From positions 81,628,948-81,692,947 of the forward strand of contig OY754464.1 in assembly GCA_963575645.1 (NCBI GenBank): DNA of 64,000 nucleotides, read 5' to 3'. Source of the DNA: Xanthostigma xanthostigma. Taxonomy: Eukaryota; Arthropoda; Insecta; Raphidioptera; Raphidiidae. The translations under genes and the position numbers were made by a program. The notes under the pieces are model-generated. The model was not told where the DNA came from. It did no database searches and saw nothing but the letters and a program-made list of their open reading frames with translations. Below are positions 43,246-53,974 of the stretch, piece by piece. Each line of letters begins with the position of its first letter. Within the stretch, counting starts at the first letter, position 1.

Positions 43246-43397
43246 AAAAACAAAAGCAATAATAGATTTTTTAGTTGTCGATGTCAGTAGAGCAAGCAAT
43301 TATCTGTTAAATAATATAAATATAATTTATGTGGAGAAATTGTGAGGTTTTTTCTAAAAAGGGAAGCAAAAATCTTTAACCTTAGCGTATTAATATA

Positions 43398-43953
43398 CAG
43401 ATTGTATCAAATCAAAACGGTCCATAGAACATTCTGTGTGTAAGACAGAGACGATATATAAAGCAGTAAGTAAGAATGAGATAAATGATCGTTAATAGTT
43501 ACTGTGGTTACGTAAATAAATAATTACGTAAACTGTAAATCTTTTTACCAATTTATCAATTAAAACAACTAAACTGTAATATTAATTCGTATTATTATTT
43601 ATATCTGGTACAAAAGTTTTAACAATACTTTTTATAATTAATTTATTAAATGTTCAAAAAGACTTCCACGTTCTGCCAAACAATATCTTAATCGATTATA
43701 ATAAATAGCCATTTTATCAATAATTTCACTAGTGAATACTGACATTTGATAAAATTGTGATTTTTACTGTAGAAAGCAAAGACGATACTATCAGATTGTA
43801 TAACCACATTAGCGATCATTTATCTCATTCTTACCACTGAAATATATATTTATATTTCAGTGATTCTTACTTACTGCTTTAGTGCTTTATATAATATCGT
43901 CTCTGTCTTACACACAGAATGTTCTATGGACCGTTTTGATTTGATACAATCTG
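43398..43953. mobile_element. Tc1/mariner-type MITE, 556 bp
   Basis: Ends CAGATTGTATCAAATC, inverted over more than 100 bp and flanked by TA. The right arm has a 28-bp exact hairpin, CACTGAAATATA...TTTCAGTG (43,836-43,863), absent from the left arm, so a later change. Confidence 0.82.
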
Positions 43954-44439
43954 TATAATATGATGAAATTCATTTTCAATACTTCTAAAAACCCGAAGTA
44001 TTACGTCTTTGATTGTATATGGTCCCCTTAAAATGTCAGTTGGTTTTCTGTGTGACCTTACAGTTTTATTATGCTGTTACGTCATTGGCTCATCGATTTT
44101 TACTTTATACTTTCTTCTTGATATTTCGGCGATAAGCCAGACTTTTTTTTTATTATTTTCAATTTAATTTAACGTTGCGTTCAGACATTTAATTTTAAGA
44201 GATCTCGGTGTGTGCAAAAACTAGAAAAACATTACTTAGTCTTTTTGACTTATGGTGCCACTTTATCATTCATTCACAAAACTCTTTACTATTAATATTG
44301 TGGGAACTGGAAAAACTGAGTATTCTTGGCCTTTTGGTTGTTGTGAGAAATCCTACGGGCAAAAAATCAGTCAATCGCTAATTCTGTTTCTAAAAGTAGT
44401 GCGAGTTGGACTCGCGCACCGAGAGTTCCGTACAAACTC

Positions 44440-44690
44440 GTAGGTACTTATATAAATAGTTCGTCCATCACGGAAATCGAGTCTCGAAGATTTTTCTCGC
44501 TTAGCCGTTGGAAAACTTGTCTCCATACATCGACAAACGTCGCGGTCAGTTTGCCAACGAAGTGTGTAATTGCAACGAGTTCAGACGGACTACTGAACTG
44601 TATTGTAACTCTGATAGCCTAGTTGTCGTACCGTGTTGTATGCGAGAGCTCTCATATTGTGCTGTATATACGCACCGGTATAACTGTTGT
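44440..44690 (+). repeat. Dispersed repeat R2, copy 2
   Basis: Counterpart of 42,290-42,610. It is preceded by GTGCGAGTTGGACTCGCGCA, a motif common in insect repeats. Confidence 0.6.
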
Positions 44691-44751
44691 TGTGCGTAGC
44701 ATGTTGTTGTTGTGGTTTAAAAAACATTTTTTTCTGTGATGTGTACAACAG

Positions 44752-45273
44752 GGGACCGTGCGTGAAACATAGAGGCAGCACTACTGGCGAAGTTGGCGCT
44801 CTCTAGTATCTAATTAATGAAGTAAATGGGATGATTTTATAATAGTACACAATGAAAAATATTTAAAAATGGAAAAAATAAGAAGTACGCATTTCAACCT
44901 GTAATTACTCGTGTACATGGACAGAATAGCTCAAAAGGCGAAAAATTATATAATTCTGGTCATGTATATGATGTTGTCGAAGGTTATTTAAATGGGCAAG
45001 TTGTCATAACCGCAAAGTTGTACCACAAACAACAGTGTTTAAAGTGTATGATGTAAAAATTACACTATGTATAAATAATTTCTTCTTTATAATATAATAT
45101 TTTGTATAATATTAGTATTTTACTTTGTAATTTACTTATATTTTCGATAACTGAAAAGCAAACATTCACTAATTGACATATAAATAGTACATTTTTTTAT
45201 CCAAAGCTTGCTCATAGAATAAAATGGACATTTTTACCACCAGATGACGTAAAAATCACGAAGCTCGGTCCCC
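44752..45273 (+). mobile_element. TIR element with short ORF remnant
   Basis: Ends AGGGGACCGTGCGTGA and, inverted, AGGGGACCGAGCTTCGTGA. Inside, 44,877-45,056 has an open frame of about 60 codons (YAFQPVITRVHGQNS... SGHVYDVVEGYLNGQVV) that looks like part of a protein but is not one I recognise. Probably a deleted DNA transposon. Confidence 0.5.
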
Positions 45274-46100
45274 TTATTCCTTTTGAGGTACCGAACCCAA
45301 AAAACTAGCGTTTACGTATATACTTTACAGAAAAAAACTACTTAATGTGAATCTTTCAGCGGCGTTTTCAAAATAAAAAATAAACAATATGGACGTATTT
45401 TTAGAATAAGTTGTCAGTTTTATAAACCTAGGTTACATAATGCAATGAATAAAACGTAGAATGAGTGAAACGTTGATATTTCACGATATAAGATTTCTTT
45501 CAAATAACTTAGAGCACTGGACAATGAATTATTTGTTGGTGTTTGAATGTTTCCGGTATTGAGTCCTCTTAAGTGATTGGACCTGGGGGAAATGAGGTAA
45601 GTAGAGTCCGATTGATGCAGGCGTGACATGAGCTTGAGTTACGTAAGCATCGTCGGTATAAATAGATCGCTCAGTTGCATCAAAGTCATACCTAAAGCAT
45701 ATCAGATCATACACCATAATAATCCACAGCTACTCCACCAGGGACGGTTTAACGTTTCAAACGGCAGAAGTCGATTCAAAGGTAAGAGTACGATAACTTG
45801 CTATGCAAAATATCCACTGGAAATTCACAATTATTGTTTTATATAACATATAACAGCGTTATTGGTCGTTTTAAGTGCGGAAAATTAATTTTTAAAAATT
45901 AATTTAAAAAAATTTAGTAATTATGGTATAGTAAGTTGAGAGTATATTATTTACTATAGCGATCGCTATCTTGTCTCATATAGTGATAAGAAAAGAGAAA
46001 GTTATATATACCTGTATCTATGATAAACAAAGATAGAAATAATCAATTGGTTGGAATGAAATACAATTGAACGTTCAGGGCAGAGTCGTATTTGGAAATT
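45274..46100. other. Intergenic, unassigned
   Basis: No gene or named repeat. Several short overlapping ORFs in both strands show no family resemblance. Confidence 0.35.
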
Positions 46101-46119
46101 TTAATTTATAAAACGAATT

Positions 46120-47060
46120 TTAAATTTAAAACTCACATTTTCATGAAGATTGAAAACCACCGCTTTTTTTGATAAAGGGATATGCGAATTGTCTCGCAGT
46201 GAAACGGGAAGGGGCAAATGTGGAGTTTTTAAAAAAAAATTGGTTGTCTGTAAAGTCGGTTTACGAACGATAGTTTTACGTGATAACGTATTCCGTAATA
46301 CATAACCTAAACCTCCCAAAATTTGGTTTCAATCCGCTTATCCTTGGTGTCGGAATGATAAGAAATGTCAAAAGTGACGTTTGCAACTTACAAAGTATTA
46401 TGTTCTAATAATAATTAGTTATTCCAATACTTAACTTAGAAGGCTTTGCATTTCACAATATACTAATGTCAAAAAATTGAATTAAACATTAGAAATGCAG
46501 CTGTTTTCATGTTAAGACAAGACATACGTTTGCTTCTAATTTCCATGTACGGCAAACAAAGACAACCGACCGCGTCGCGCCATGCATTACACAACATTGC
46601 ATTTATACAGCTATTTTTCTATATAAATTTGTATAAAATATTTTTCTATATAAATTTGTATAAAAAAACTGTTTAGGCAAATTCTGTTATACGAAATCTA
46701 TGTAAAATGTTCTCCTCTTTCGTTTAAGACTGGTTTCAAACCGATCTGATTTAAATTGAGCGAGAAATTAGCAAAAAGCACGCACAGGGTCAGGCGGAAC
46801 GTTAGGAACGTTACGTTACACTTTTTCGAACATGCAGCCGGTGTTTTATCAATTTATAAGATTGGTGATTCATCAATTTATAAGACGTTATCACGTCAAA
46901 AACAATTCCGGGGTGAACGATAAACGGGTATGCGAATTGTAATTCTGGGGTGAACGATAAAGGGGTATGCGAATTGTCTCGCAGTGAAACGGGAAGGGGC
47001 AAATGTGGAGTTTTTAAAAAAACAATTCCGGGGTGAACGATAAACGGGTATGCGAATCTA
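46120..47060. repeat. GTATGCGAATTG units and repeat family E, copy 3
   Basis: 46,125-46,230 and 46,900-47,060 carry the GTATGCGAATTG units; 46,235-46,900 is family E, aligned with 36,640-37,635. A TATTTTTCTATATAAATTTG unit is duplicated in this copy (46,610-46,660). Confidence 0.7.
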
Positions 47061-47389
47061 AATACGACCCTGCTTCTATAACACAATCGAAAGCTGCATA
47101 CAAAGTGAGATAGTTATACAATAATTCTACACCAGCTGCTATGACGTGTATTTGTGATTTTTGATTGGTTAGATTCAAAAAATGACAGTGAAAGACGAAA
47201 AGTAGTTCCATTTTTTTCACGTATTTTTGAGGAAATTTGTGAATAATCCGCAAAGTTTTTTTTTTGAACGTCAAAATTTAGCGTTTTCTATGACTTAAAA
47301 AAAAAAATTTCAAAATTTGGGTGCATTGTGTTATCGTACTGGACCCCGATTCAAATATAATAATGGGATCTTGTTCCACGTAATGCAAT

Positions 47390-48960
47390 TTTTTCAAAGC
47401 ATACCCCTTTAAAAAAAAACGATTTTTGACGACCACCGAAATCTGTCGGAATTTTTGCAAAATCATCATGCTTATATCGAAAAAAATACGCTTAATCCAA
47501 TGAGCAAAATCAAACGTCTGTTTGTCTTTTGTTTTAGAAGTTGTTTGCGTTCATAATTTTCAGAAAATCATATAAAATCTTCGAATAGCCGTAGTTTCCA
47601 AACTAAAAGAGATATAGACGTTTGCTTACGCTCATTAAATTTAGCGTAATTTTTTCTATAGGAATTCTCATTTTCAAAAGTATATTGAAGAATTCGATTT
47701 TTTCAAGACATAGGTACCTACCCCTTTAAAAAAATGCGATTTTTGACGAAAACCGAAATCTATTTGAACTTTTGCAAAATCATTATGCTTATAGAAAAAA
47801 ATACGCGGAATCCAATGAGCACAAACAAACGTCTTTATGTATTTTTGTTTGGAAGTTATTTGCGTTTATAGTACTCAGAAAATCCTACAAAAACTTCGAA
47901 TGGCCGTAGTTTCTAAGCTAAAAGAGATACAGACGTTTGCTTACACTCATTGAATTCAGCGTATTTTTTTCTGTAAGCATTCGTTTCAAAAGAATATTGA
48001 AGAATTCGATTTTTGCGATTTTTTCAAATTCAAATTTTTGACAAAAACTGAAATCTTTCGGAACTTTTGCAAAATCATCATGCTTATAGAAAATAAAATA
48101 TAGTTTAAAAAAAACTAAAAAACACGCTTTATATCGGACTAAAAAGTAAAAAATAATTGTTTTAAAATAAGCTTAAAAAGCGTGGGGCGCTTTGTTCCAC
48201 ATTTTCGTACATCGAGCGCCCAACGCTTTTTAAGCTTATTTTAAAACAATTATTTTTTACTTTTTAGTCCGATATAAAGCGTGTTTTTTAGTTTTTTTTA
48301 AACTATATTTTATTTTTCACTTTTTAGTTTGAGGATCTATAAAAGAATTTATTAATCCTGGGGGTCCTAATAAGGATAATGGGAAACTGTTATCAAATTA
48401 TTGCATTGTCATCGGTCCTTGATACGTATGCAAAGTTTCAAATTAATCAGACTTCGGGAAATTGGTGAAAATAAAGCGTTTACTACAGAGGATCTATAAA
48501 AGAATTTATTAATCCTGGGGGTCCTAATAAGGATAATGGGAAACTGTTATCAAATTATTGCATTGTCATCGGTCCTTGATACGTATGCAAAGTTTCAAAT
48601 TAATCAGACTTCGGGAAATTGGTGAAAATTATGCTCAAAGATTCCGTTACGGACATACATACATAGTTAGTTACATACATACATAGTTAGTTACAACCCA
48701 AACTAATATAAAGCGTTTAAAAACACGCTGAATCCAATGAGCACAAACAAACGTCTGTATGTCTTTTTGGTTAGAAGTTGTTTGCGTTCATATTTTTTAG
48801 AAAATCATATAAAACCTTCGAATGGCCGTAGTTTCCAAACTAAAAAGATACAGATGTTTGCTTACGCTCATTGAATTCAGCGTATTTTTTTCTGCAAGCA
48901 TTCTCAATTTCAAAATAATATTGAAGAATTCGATTTTTTGCAAAATACCCTCTTTTCCCA
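47390..48960 (+). repeat. Tandem array, unit about 290-320 bp, interrupted
   Basis: At least three units share CGATTTTTGACGA, TTGCAAAATCATCATGCTTA, AATCCAATGAGCA, AGTTGTTTGCGTTCAT and GCCGTAGTTTCCAAACTA. The third is split at about 48,090 by the composite element and resumes at about 48,728 (ACGCTGAATCCAATGAGC). No coding function; satellite-like or part of a large element. Confidence 0.75.
48090..48727 (-). repeat. Composite element: tandem repeat plus hairpin, copy 2 (inverted)
   Basis: Reverse-complement of 918-1,845 with two tandem units instead of about four. The hairpin occupies about 48,092-48,317. The interrupted host array gives near-exact borders in an A-rich site. Confidence 0.78.
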
Positions 48961-49438
48961 AATCCGTCTGAGTAGTTCTACATTATATACATACATGCAT
49001 GCATGCAAGTGTGTACAAATATTCGGTAACAAAGTTGACATGGTGCGAAAGAGCTTTATTTATAGAGGTCTCGTGTAGGTGGTTGAGTGTAGTGGCCGTG
49101 ATATTTCATCATAGAGTAAGAACGATAAATAGATTATAGAAAACTGGAATTATTTTCTTCAATAACTTTTTCAATAAAAGTTATCAGATATCTTTATTTT
49201 AGTATAATTTTTCTTTTATAGCCGAATAGGAATTATGTCCCCTTCAACTAAAGCCATGTTGAGTCCAACGCACACAAACGTAACGTCTTTCCATAAAAGT
49301 GTCCCGCCAATAGCACGGTTTTATTCCCAAGCAAACGCGGCATTAGATATTTAACATTGAAAAAACGTGTCTGCCTCATTCTCATAAGTACATGAAATCT
49401 TAAATTTATTGTGGACACGTTTCATTGCGTTTTAAGGA
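48961..49438. other. Intergenic, unassigned
   Basis: Contains a TACATACATGCATGCATGCA run near 48,985-49,010. No gene found. Confidence 0.35.
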
Positions 49439-49446
49439 CGAGTACA

Positions 49447-49704
49447 CAAGGGCGTAGATATGGGGTGGGGGGGGGGTACATGGGGTAATTATCCCATCAT
49501 TCAACAGGAACGCAGGCACCCGCAGCCACAACAAACGAAAAAAGACCTTTTTGTTGCGGAAATGAAAGGATCTTGTTTTTTTTTTTGCTCTCGGAATGTG
49601 CACACGGCAAATTGATAAAAAAAGGTTATTCGTATTAATAAAACTTAAAAAATATTGATTTTTTTGCTTTACCCTCCCTCAGAAAAAAAATATCTACGCC
49701 CTTG
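49447..49704. mobile_element. hAT-type MITE, 258 bp
   Basis: Ends CAAGGGCGTAGATAT and ATATCTACGCCCTTG. Flanks CGAGTACA (49,439-49,446) and CGAGTTCA (49,705-49,712) are an 8-bp duplication with one mismatch. The interior has a G-run and no real ORF. Confidence 0.85.
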
Positions 49705-50006
49705 CGAGTTCAATGGCTTGGCATTTTAATTACATTATTTTCTAATAACGTTATTGAAATGGGCCAGTAAAATTATTGTTGGCATAGTGATTTGAACTGT
49801 TTATTGTTTAATGCAATTTGTTAAATTTGGGTCTGCGCAGAGTATTACTTCAAGGTTTGGCATGCACTATGAACCTATACAATAAACATGTATGACAAGC
49901 GGGAGCTATCATCCCCACTATCCCATTCCTGTGCAGTGATCCCACTGCATGCATAGTATATTAACTAGAAACTTCCAAAACCAATAAAAAAATATTTACG
50001 ACAAAA

Positions 50007-50310
50007 CTAGCTTTTACCCGCGATTCGTCCGCGTGGAATCAGTGTGTACAATTTGATATAATTGATTAAAACATTCATAAATTCAAGCAACACATAAAGA
50101 TTTTGTGGATTCGATACACGTGAGCAAGTCACATACAGCTGACCGAGCGAAAAACGTTGTTTTTCTAAATGAATGCCAGCTACCTTAATCGTTTGACCCT
50201 GGGCTTTGTTTATAGTTATTCCGAAAGCAGTTTTTAATGGAAATTGTTATCTTTTGAATTGTAACGTCAAGTTCGTTGGTACAGTTGGTATTCAAGGTAT
50301 TAAACACTGT
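50007..50310 (-). pseudogene. Helitron Pif1-like helicase, C-terminal remnant
   Basis: On the minus strand a continuous frame reads FPLKTAFGITINKAQGQT, then KVAGIHLEKQRFSLGQLYVT, CSRVSNPQNLYVLLE and finally YTLIPRGRIAGKS plus stop. INKAQGQT and the VTCSRV block are the late motifs of Pif1-type helicases in Helitron Rep-Hel proteins. Upstream of FPLK the same frame continues (PTNLTLQFKR) but has stop codons at two places (a TAA before QFPLK and a TGA in the IPRIP-like block), so it is a pseudogene. The stop codon is part of a CTAG followed by T, the expected Helitron 3' end, so the protein seems to end exactly at the element terminus. Confidence 0.85.
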
Positions 50311-50734
50311 CTTCTTTAGATTTGCCACTGTTTATATATAGTAGCATATATTAATACCCTCTACATTGCTAGCATAGATCGAGAGAAAGACTTAAACACT
50401 ACGGTGCAGACATATATACGTCTGTCTCACTTATCATACTCTGAGTCTCATTCGCATGTCCGTGAATGGATGCGCGTCAGTTTGCACATGGAACTAAGCT
50501 GTGAAAGGGAGGTGGCTTGCTCTATTCCACTCACTAATTGTCCCACTACAGACGCGACACTTGCAGCGCGCAACGGGTCAAATAAGAAGAAAGAGATAGA
50601 AACAGTAATTTGCTGTCTCACTTCATGGGCCACGTTTTCACCTACGACCACTAGTAATATAGAAGTTATTAAATATATGTGTAATAGCCCTAACAATATT
50701 TGGACCCAGATGAGAATCATTGTCTATCTACTTA

Positions 50735-51830
50735 ATGTGCGGTGAGTAAAGGCAACAAAGCGTATCAAAAATATATCTGTGTCTCTTTCTTCGATGTAAT
50801 TAGGCTTTTGAAAAAAAAATAATTATCGATTTTTTTATTGTATTTTAAAACTTTATTATAAATAATATTGATAATCGATGCGAAAAACTTTCAAAAAACT
50901 TTTTTTAAATTAATTATAAGCAATTTAAAATTGATGAAATATTAAAAAAAATCACGTGACTGCAAACGCACTAAAATTGTTTTTGACAGTTGTGACGTCA
51001 TATTTTTAAAATGTATATGTCACCGGGATATTGTCAAACCCGTGATATTATAATTTCACTTAGTGAAATTACATTATCACGACTCTTTTTCAATCGTGAT
51101 ATTGTAATTTCACTAGTGAAATTACAATATCACGGATTTGACAATATCCCGGTGACATATATACGCAGTATACTATCAATGGCTTCTACATGTGTTTTGA
51201 CTATAAAACTATCCTAAATTTAGTGTAAAAAAATATTGTTGACAAGCACGATAACATTTAAGATTCGACATTTTTGATAAATTTCTTAATATATTGACTG
51301 TATTCAATCAATGAGAGGTTAAAAGTGTTAAAACACTGTGTCAATTGCATGTGATGATAATAGAAATTAACATTATGACGTCACATTATGTTCGGGAAAT
51401 GTCGGCGCGTTCTCGGAACTGGGTACAAAAATTTATTTTTAATTTAATATAACTTTTGAATTATAACGAAAATAAAAAAAAGAAAAATAGTTTTGTTATA
51501 AAGCTTGTATACGATCTTTCCATTTATGACAAAAAAAAATTTCATTCAAAAACCCAATTCCCTGATTTCTCCGATGATAGGATTGGTTGATGTACTTGCA
51601 TTCGATCTGAATAAAGTATCTCTGTTTTAAAAATCTTTGTCTTTTTCTATGACGTTAACATGAGCGTACCCAGCTTTTGCTTTCTTAAACCGGTTCCCCC
51701 GTGCTTGTTTTGCCTTCCTGAATAGCCAGTACTTACGGCTTAAAAAAAGACAGAAGTATATGTTTGCACCCTAATGGTTCGATTGCGATTTTATTCGTAT
51801 GCCCAGTATAGAATAAAAGGATATGATACC
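50735..51830 (+). repeat. Dispersed repeat R1, copy 2, split by an insert
   Basis: 50,735-50,805 and 51,615-51,830 together match 1,955-2,240 (GTGCGGTGAGTAAAGGCAAC; TCTTTGTCTTTTTCTATGAC; GGTTCGATTGCGATTTTATT). About 800 bp between them is extra, with an AT-rich sequence and the double palindrome at 51,012-51,166. No coding. Confidence 0.55.
51012..51166. repeat. Double-hairpin palindrome, 155 bp
   Basis: Outer arms TATATGTCACCGGGATATTG and its inverse. Each arm holds its own palindrome, CGTGATATTATAATTTCACT with partner, and CGTGATATTGTAATTTCACT with partner. One long hairpin or a cruciform with two hairpins can therefore form. Confidence 0.8.
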
Positions 51831-52304
51831 ATTACACAATTTGTTGACCGGTGTAAATTTCCAGTTGACCAATTATATTACGTATATATTACGTTAGTAC
51901 TCACTCACTCACTTACTCACACAATCGCAGCCGCTCTGACCTATCCGCGCGCATCCGAACTTAACCGCCACCCCTCGGCTTCCCTCTTCTCCCCGCTTAC
52001 GTCGTGTGTATTGTTCCTGATCATATAATATATTTCGTGTTATCTAGTTCAAGGTTTTCTCGCGGTTTTCTCGTTTTCGGCACCGGCCATTCTTTTTATA
52101 TATATCGCACGTTTTTAGCTTCATCATTCACACATGAGCTTAGGATTTGAAATGCTTTTACGGCGAATCTATAATACTTACAGTGTAAACTCTATATATT
52201 CACTCAAGGGAGTGTGCACTTTGTGGCGTTATTGAGAGTTGTCGTTAAACGGAGAGAAGAAATAATTCATTAATATTTTTCTTACTATAGTATGTATTTA
52301 CTCA

Positions 52305-52578
52305 TCTATACTAATATTTAAGGCTGAAGAGTTTGTTCATAACATATGTTACATATATTATTGTATGATTGTCCGGTGTCTGTATATATAGTAACGGATT
52401 ACAAAAACCACATACTGTGAGAGTTGTTTTTTTAATGAATTATACAGACGTTAGCTCGATTAATTCAAATAAATAAAATCGTAACTTAGTCTGTAATTGA
52501 ACAGTTTTAAAGATTCCTAGAGCGAATTTTCAGTTTTCATAACTTTTTTCTGTTTATATTTTTTGTACCTATCTTCTA
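52305..52578 (+). mobile_element. Helitron 5' end, divergent copy
   Basis: Starts TCTATACTAATATTTAAGGC, like the 5' termini of the neighbouring Helitrons, but the interior differs and no CTAG end is seen before the next copy. Confidence 0.5.
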
Positions 52579-52920
52579 TCTATACTAATACATATATAAA
52601 GCTGCAGAGTTTGTTTGTTTGGTTGAACGCGCTAATTTCAGGAACTACTGGTTCGAATTGAAAAAATGTTTTTTTGTTGGATAGCTCATTTATCGAGGCT
52701 ATATATCACGCTACGACCAATAGGAGCTGAGCATCAATGAAAAATGTTGCAAAATGTATAACTCAAGATTTGTCCGTCCGACAAAAACTTTTGAACGGTA
52801 ACTCCGATCATCATGGAATTTGGACACAACATTAATCTCGCTAAACTAAGATGAACATGCGTACTCATGTCCCCCCCATTCGTTCTTTTGCACTCGGGTG
52901 AAATCAGACGGGATCGCTAG
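52579..52920 (+). mobile_element. Non-autonomous Helitron, complete 342-bp copy
   Basis: 5' TCTATACTAATACATATATA, 3' ATCAGACGGGATCGCTAG followed by T. Contains GGAACTACTGGTTCG and ACTTTTGAACGGTAACTCCG. It has no tRNA-like block, unlike the copies at 60.4-61.0 kb and 62.7-63.3 kb. Confidence 0.8.
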
Positions 52921-53497
52921 TAATATATAAAATTTACAACTACCATATTGTCGATACGGTCGAGCGACTGAATCCAAAGCGTCTTCCAACATCTTTTCTA
53001 TCTCTATTGCGCGTATTAATAGAACTCTTCCATCAATACACAAAGATTTTCTTTTACTCGCCATGTTCACAGTTTGAAAGTTTGTGGGCAACTAAGAATA
53101 TGATAACTTATCGATAAGCAGCTGAGCTAAACATATGAAAGATAATCCCAACAAAAAAAAGAACGAATTTCTTAGAATCTTCGGTACGCATGATGCCGAC
53201 AACAAAGCAACAAAATAACAAACAAGTACTGTTCATTGCTTAATGATCACGTATTGTTGTCGTTATTCTGAGTGGGTGTGTCGTTACTTAGAATGTATCA
53301 TTGTATGAGCAACAAGGTAAACCAACTAGAATTAAGTAATTTCGACGTTTTAAGGCGTTTGTCGTTATATCGAGTGAGATTAAATGGAGTTTGCACTGTA
53401 TATAATATACACCTAGGTATATTTGACAAGATCGCGTTATAAAAGTTTTTAAAAATTGTTTATTTTGTTTATTGTAATTTTTTTAAGTTAACAAAAA

Positions 53498-53832
53498 ATT
53501 CAAATAAATAAAATTGTCGACCAATTTTTCTCAGACCAATATATTGACAAAAAATAAAAAATAACAAATCAATATAACACAAGATGACGTTTCGATCCGG
53601 ATTTGGATCTTCTTCAGAAATATCTAAAAAATATAAAAATTAATTAGTATTAAGCTATTTATTATCTAATAAATTGTACGAAAGATTACTAATTAATTTT
53701 TATATTTTTTAGATATTTCTGAAGAAGATCCAAATCCGGATCGAAACGTCATCTTGTGTTATATTGAGAAAAATTGGTCGACAATTTTATTTATTTGAAG
53801 AGTTCTATTCAGACGTTAATCAAAGATTTTAA
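53498..53832. repeat. Foldback with paired hammerhead-like cores, copy 2
   Basis: Outer arms AAATAAATAAAATTGTCGACC, inner arms AACACAAGATGACGTTTCGA, both inverted, around an AT loop. 53,719-53,750 (+) and 53,586-53,617 (-) each read CTGAAGA, a perfect 5-bp stem GATCC/GGATC, then GAAACGTC. The right outer arm is also found inverted at 5,727-5,775. Confidence 0.7.
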
Positions 53833-53974
53833 CAAAAAATTACCTACATTTTTTTAATTTTTTGTTAACTTTAAAAAACATCGTAAAAGTTTACCCTCAT
53901 GATTTTTTCGTAGCGCTCCAAAAGAAGTATAACTTCAAAAATGTATCGATCAGAACTATCTCTACTTAATATAT

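Larger units (their letters stand above)
52181..53398 (-). mobile_element. pogo/Tigger-like element with nested Helitrons
   Basis: Ends CAGTGTAAACTCTATAT and, inverted, CAGTGCAAACTCCATTTAA, each next to TA. On the minus strand, 53,064-52,935 encodes MASKRKSLCIDGRVLLIRAI and on to DALDSVARPYRQYG, which matches the N-terminal helix-turn-helix of CENP-B/Tigger transposases. After that the frame runs into the Helitron ending at 52,920. The catalytic region is absent. A TATAACGAC motif near the right end is typical of Tigger. Confidence 0.75.

Noticed and set aside
50404-50745. 113-codon ORF as a gene
   Set aside because: No domain, no splice context, next to the Helitron remnant and repeat R1; composition is that of random sequence.
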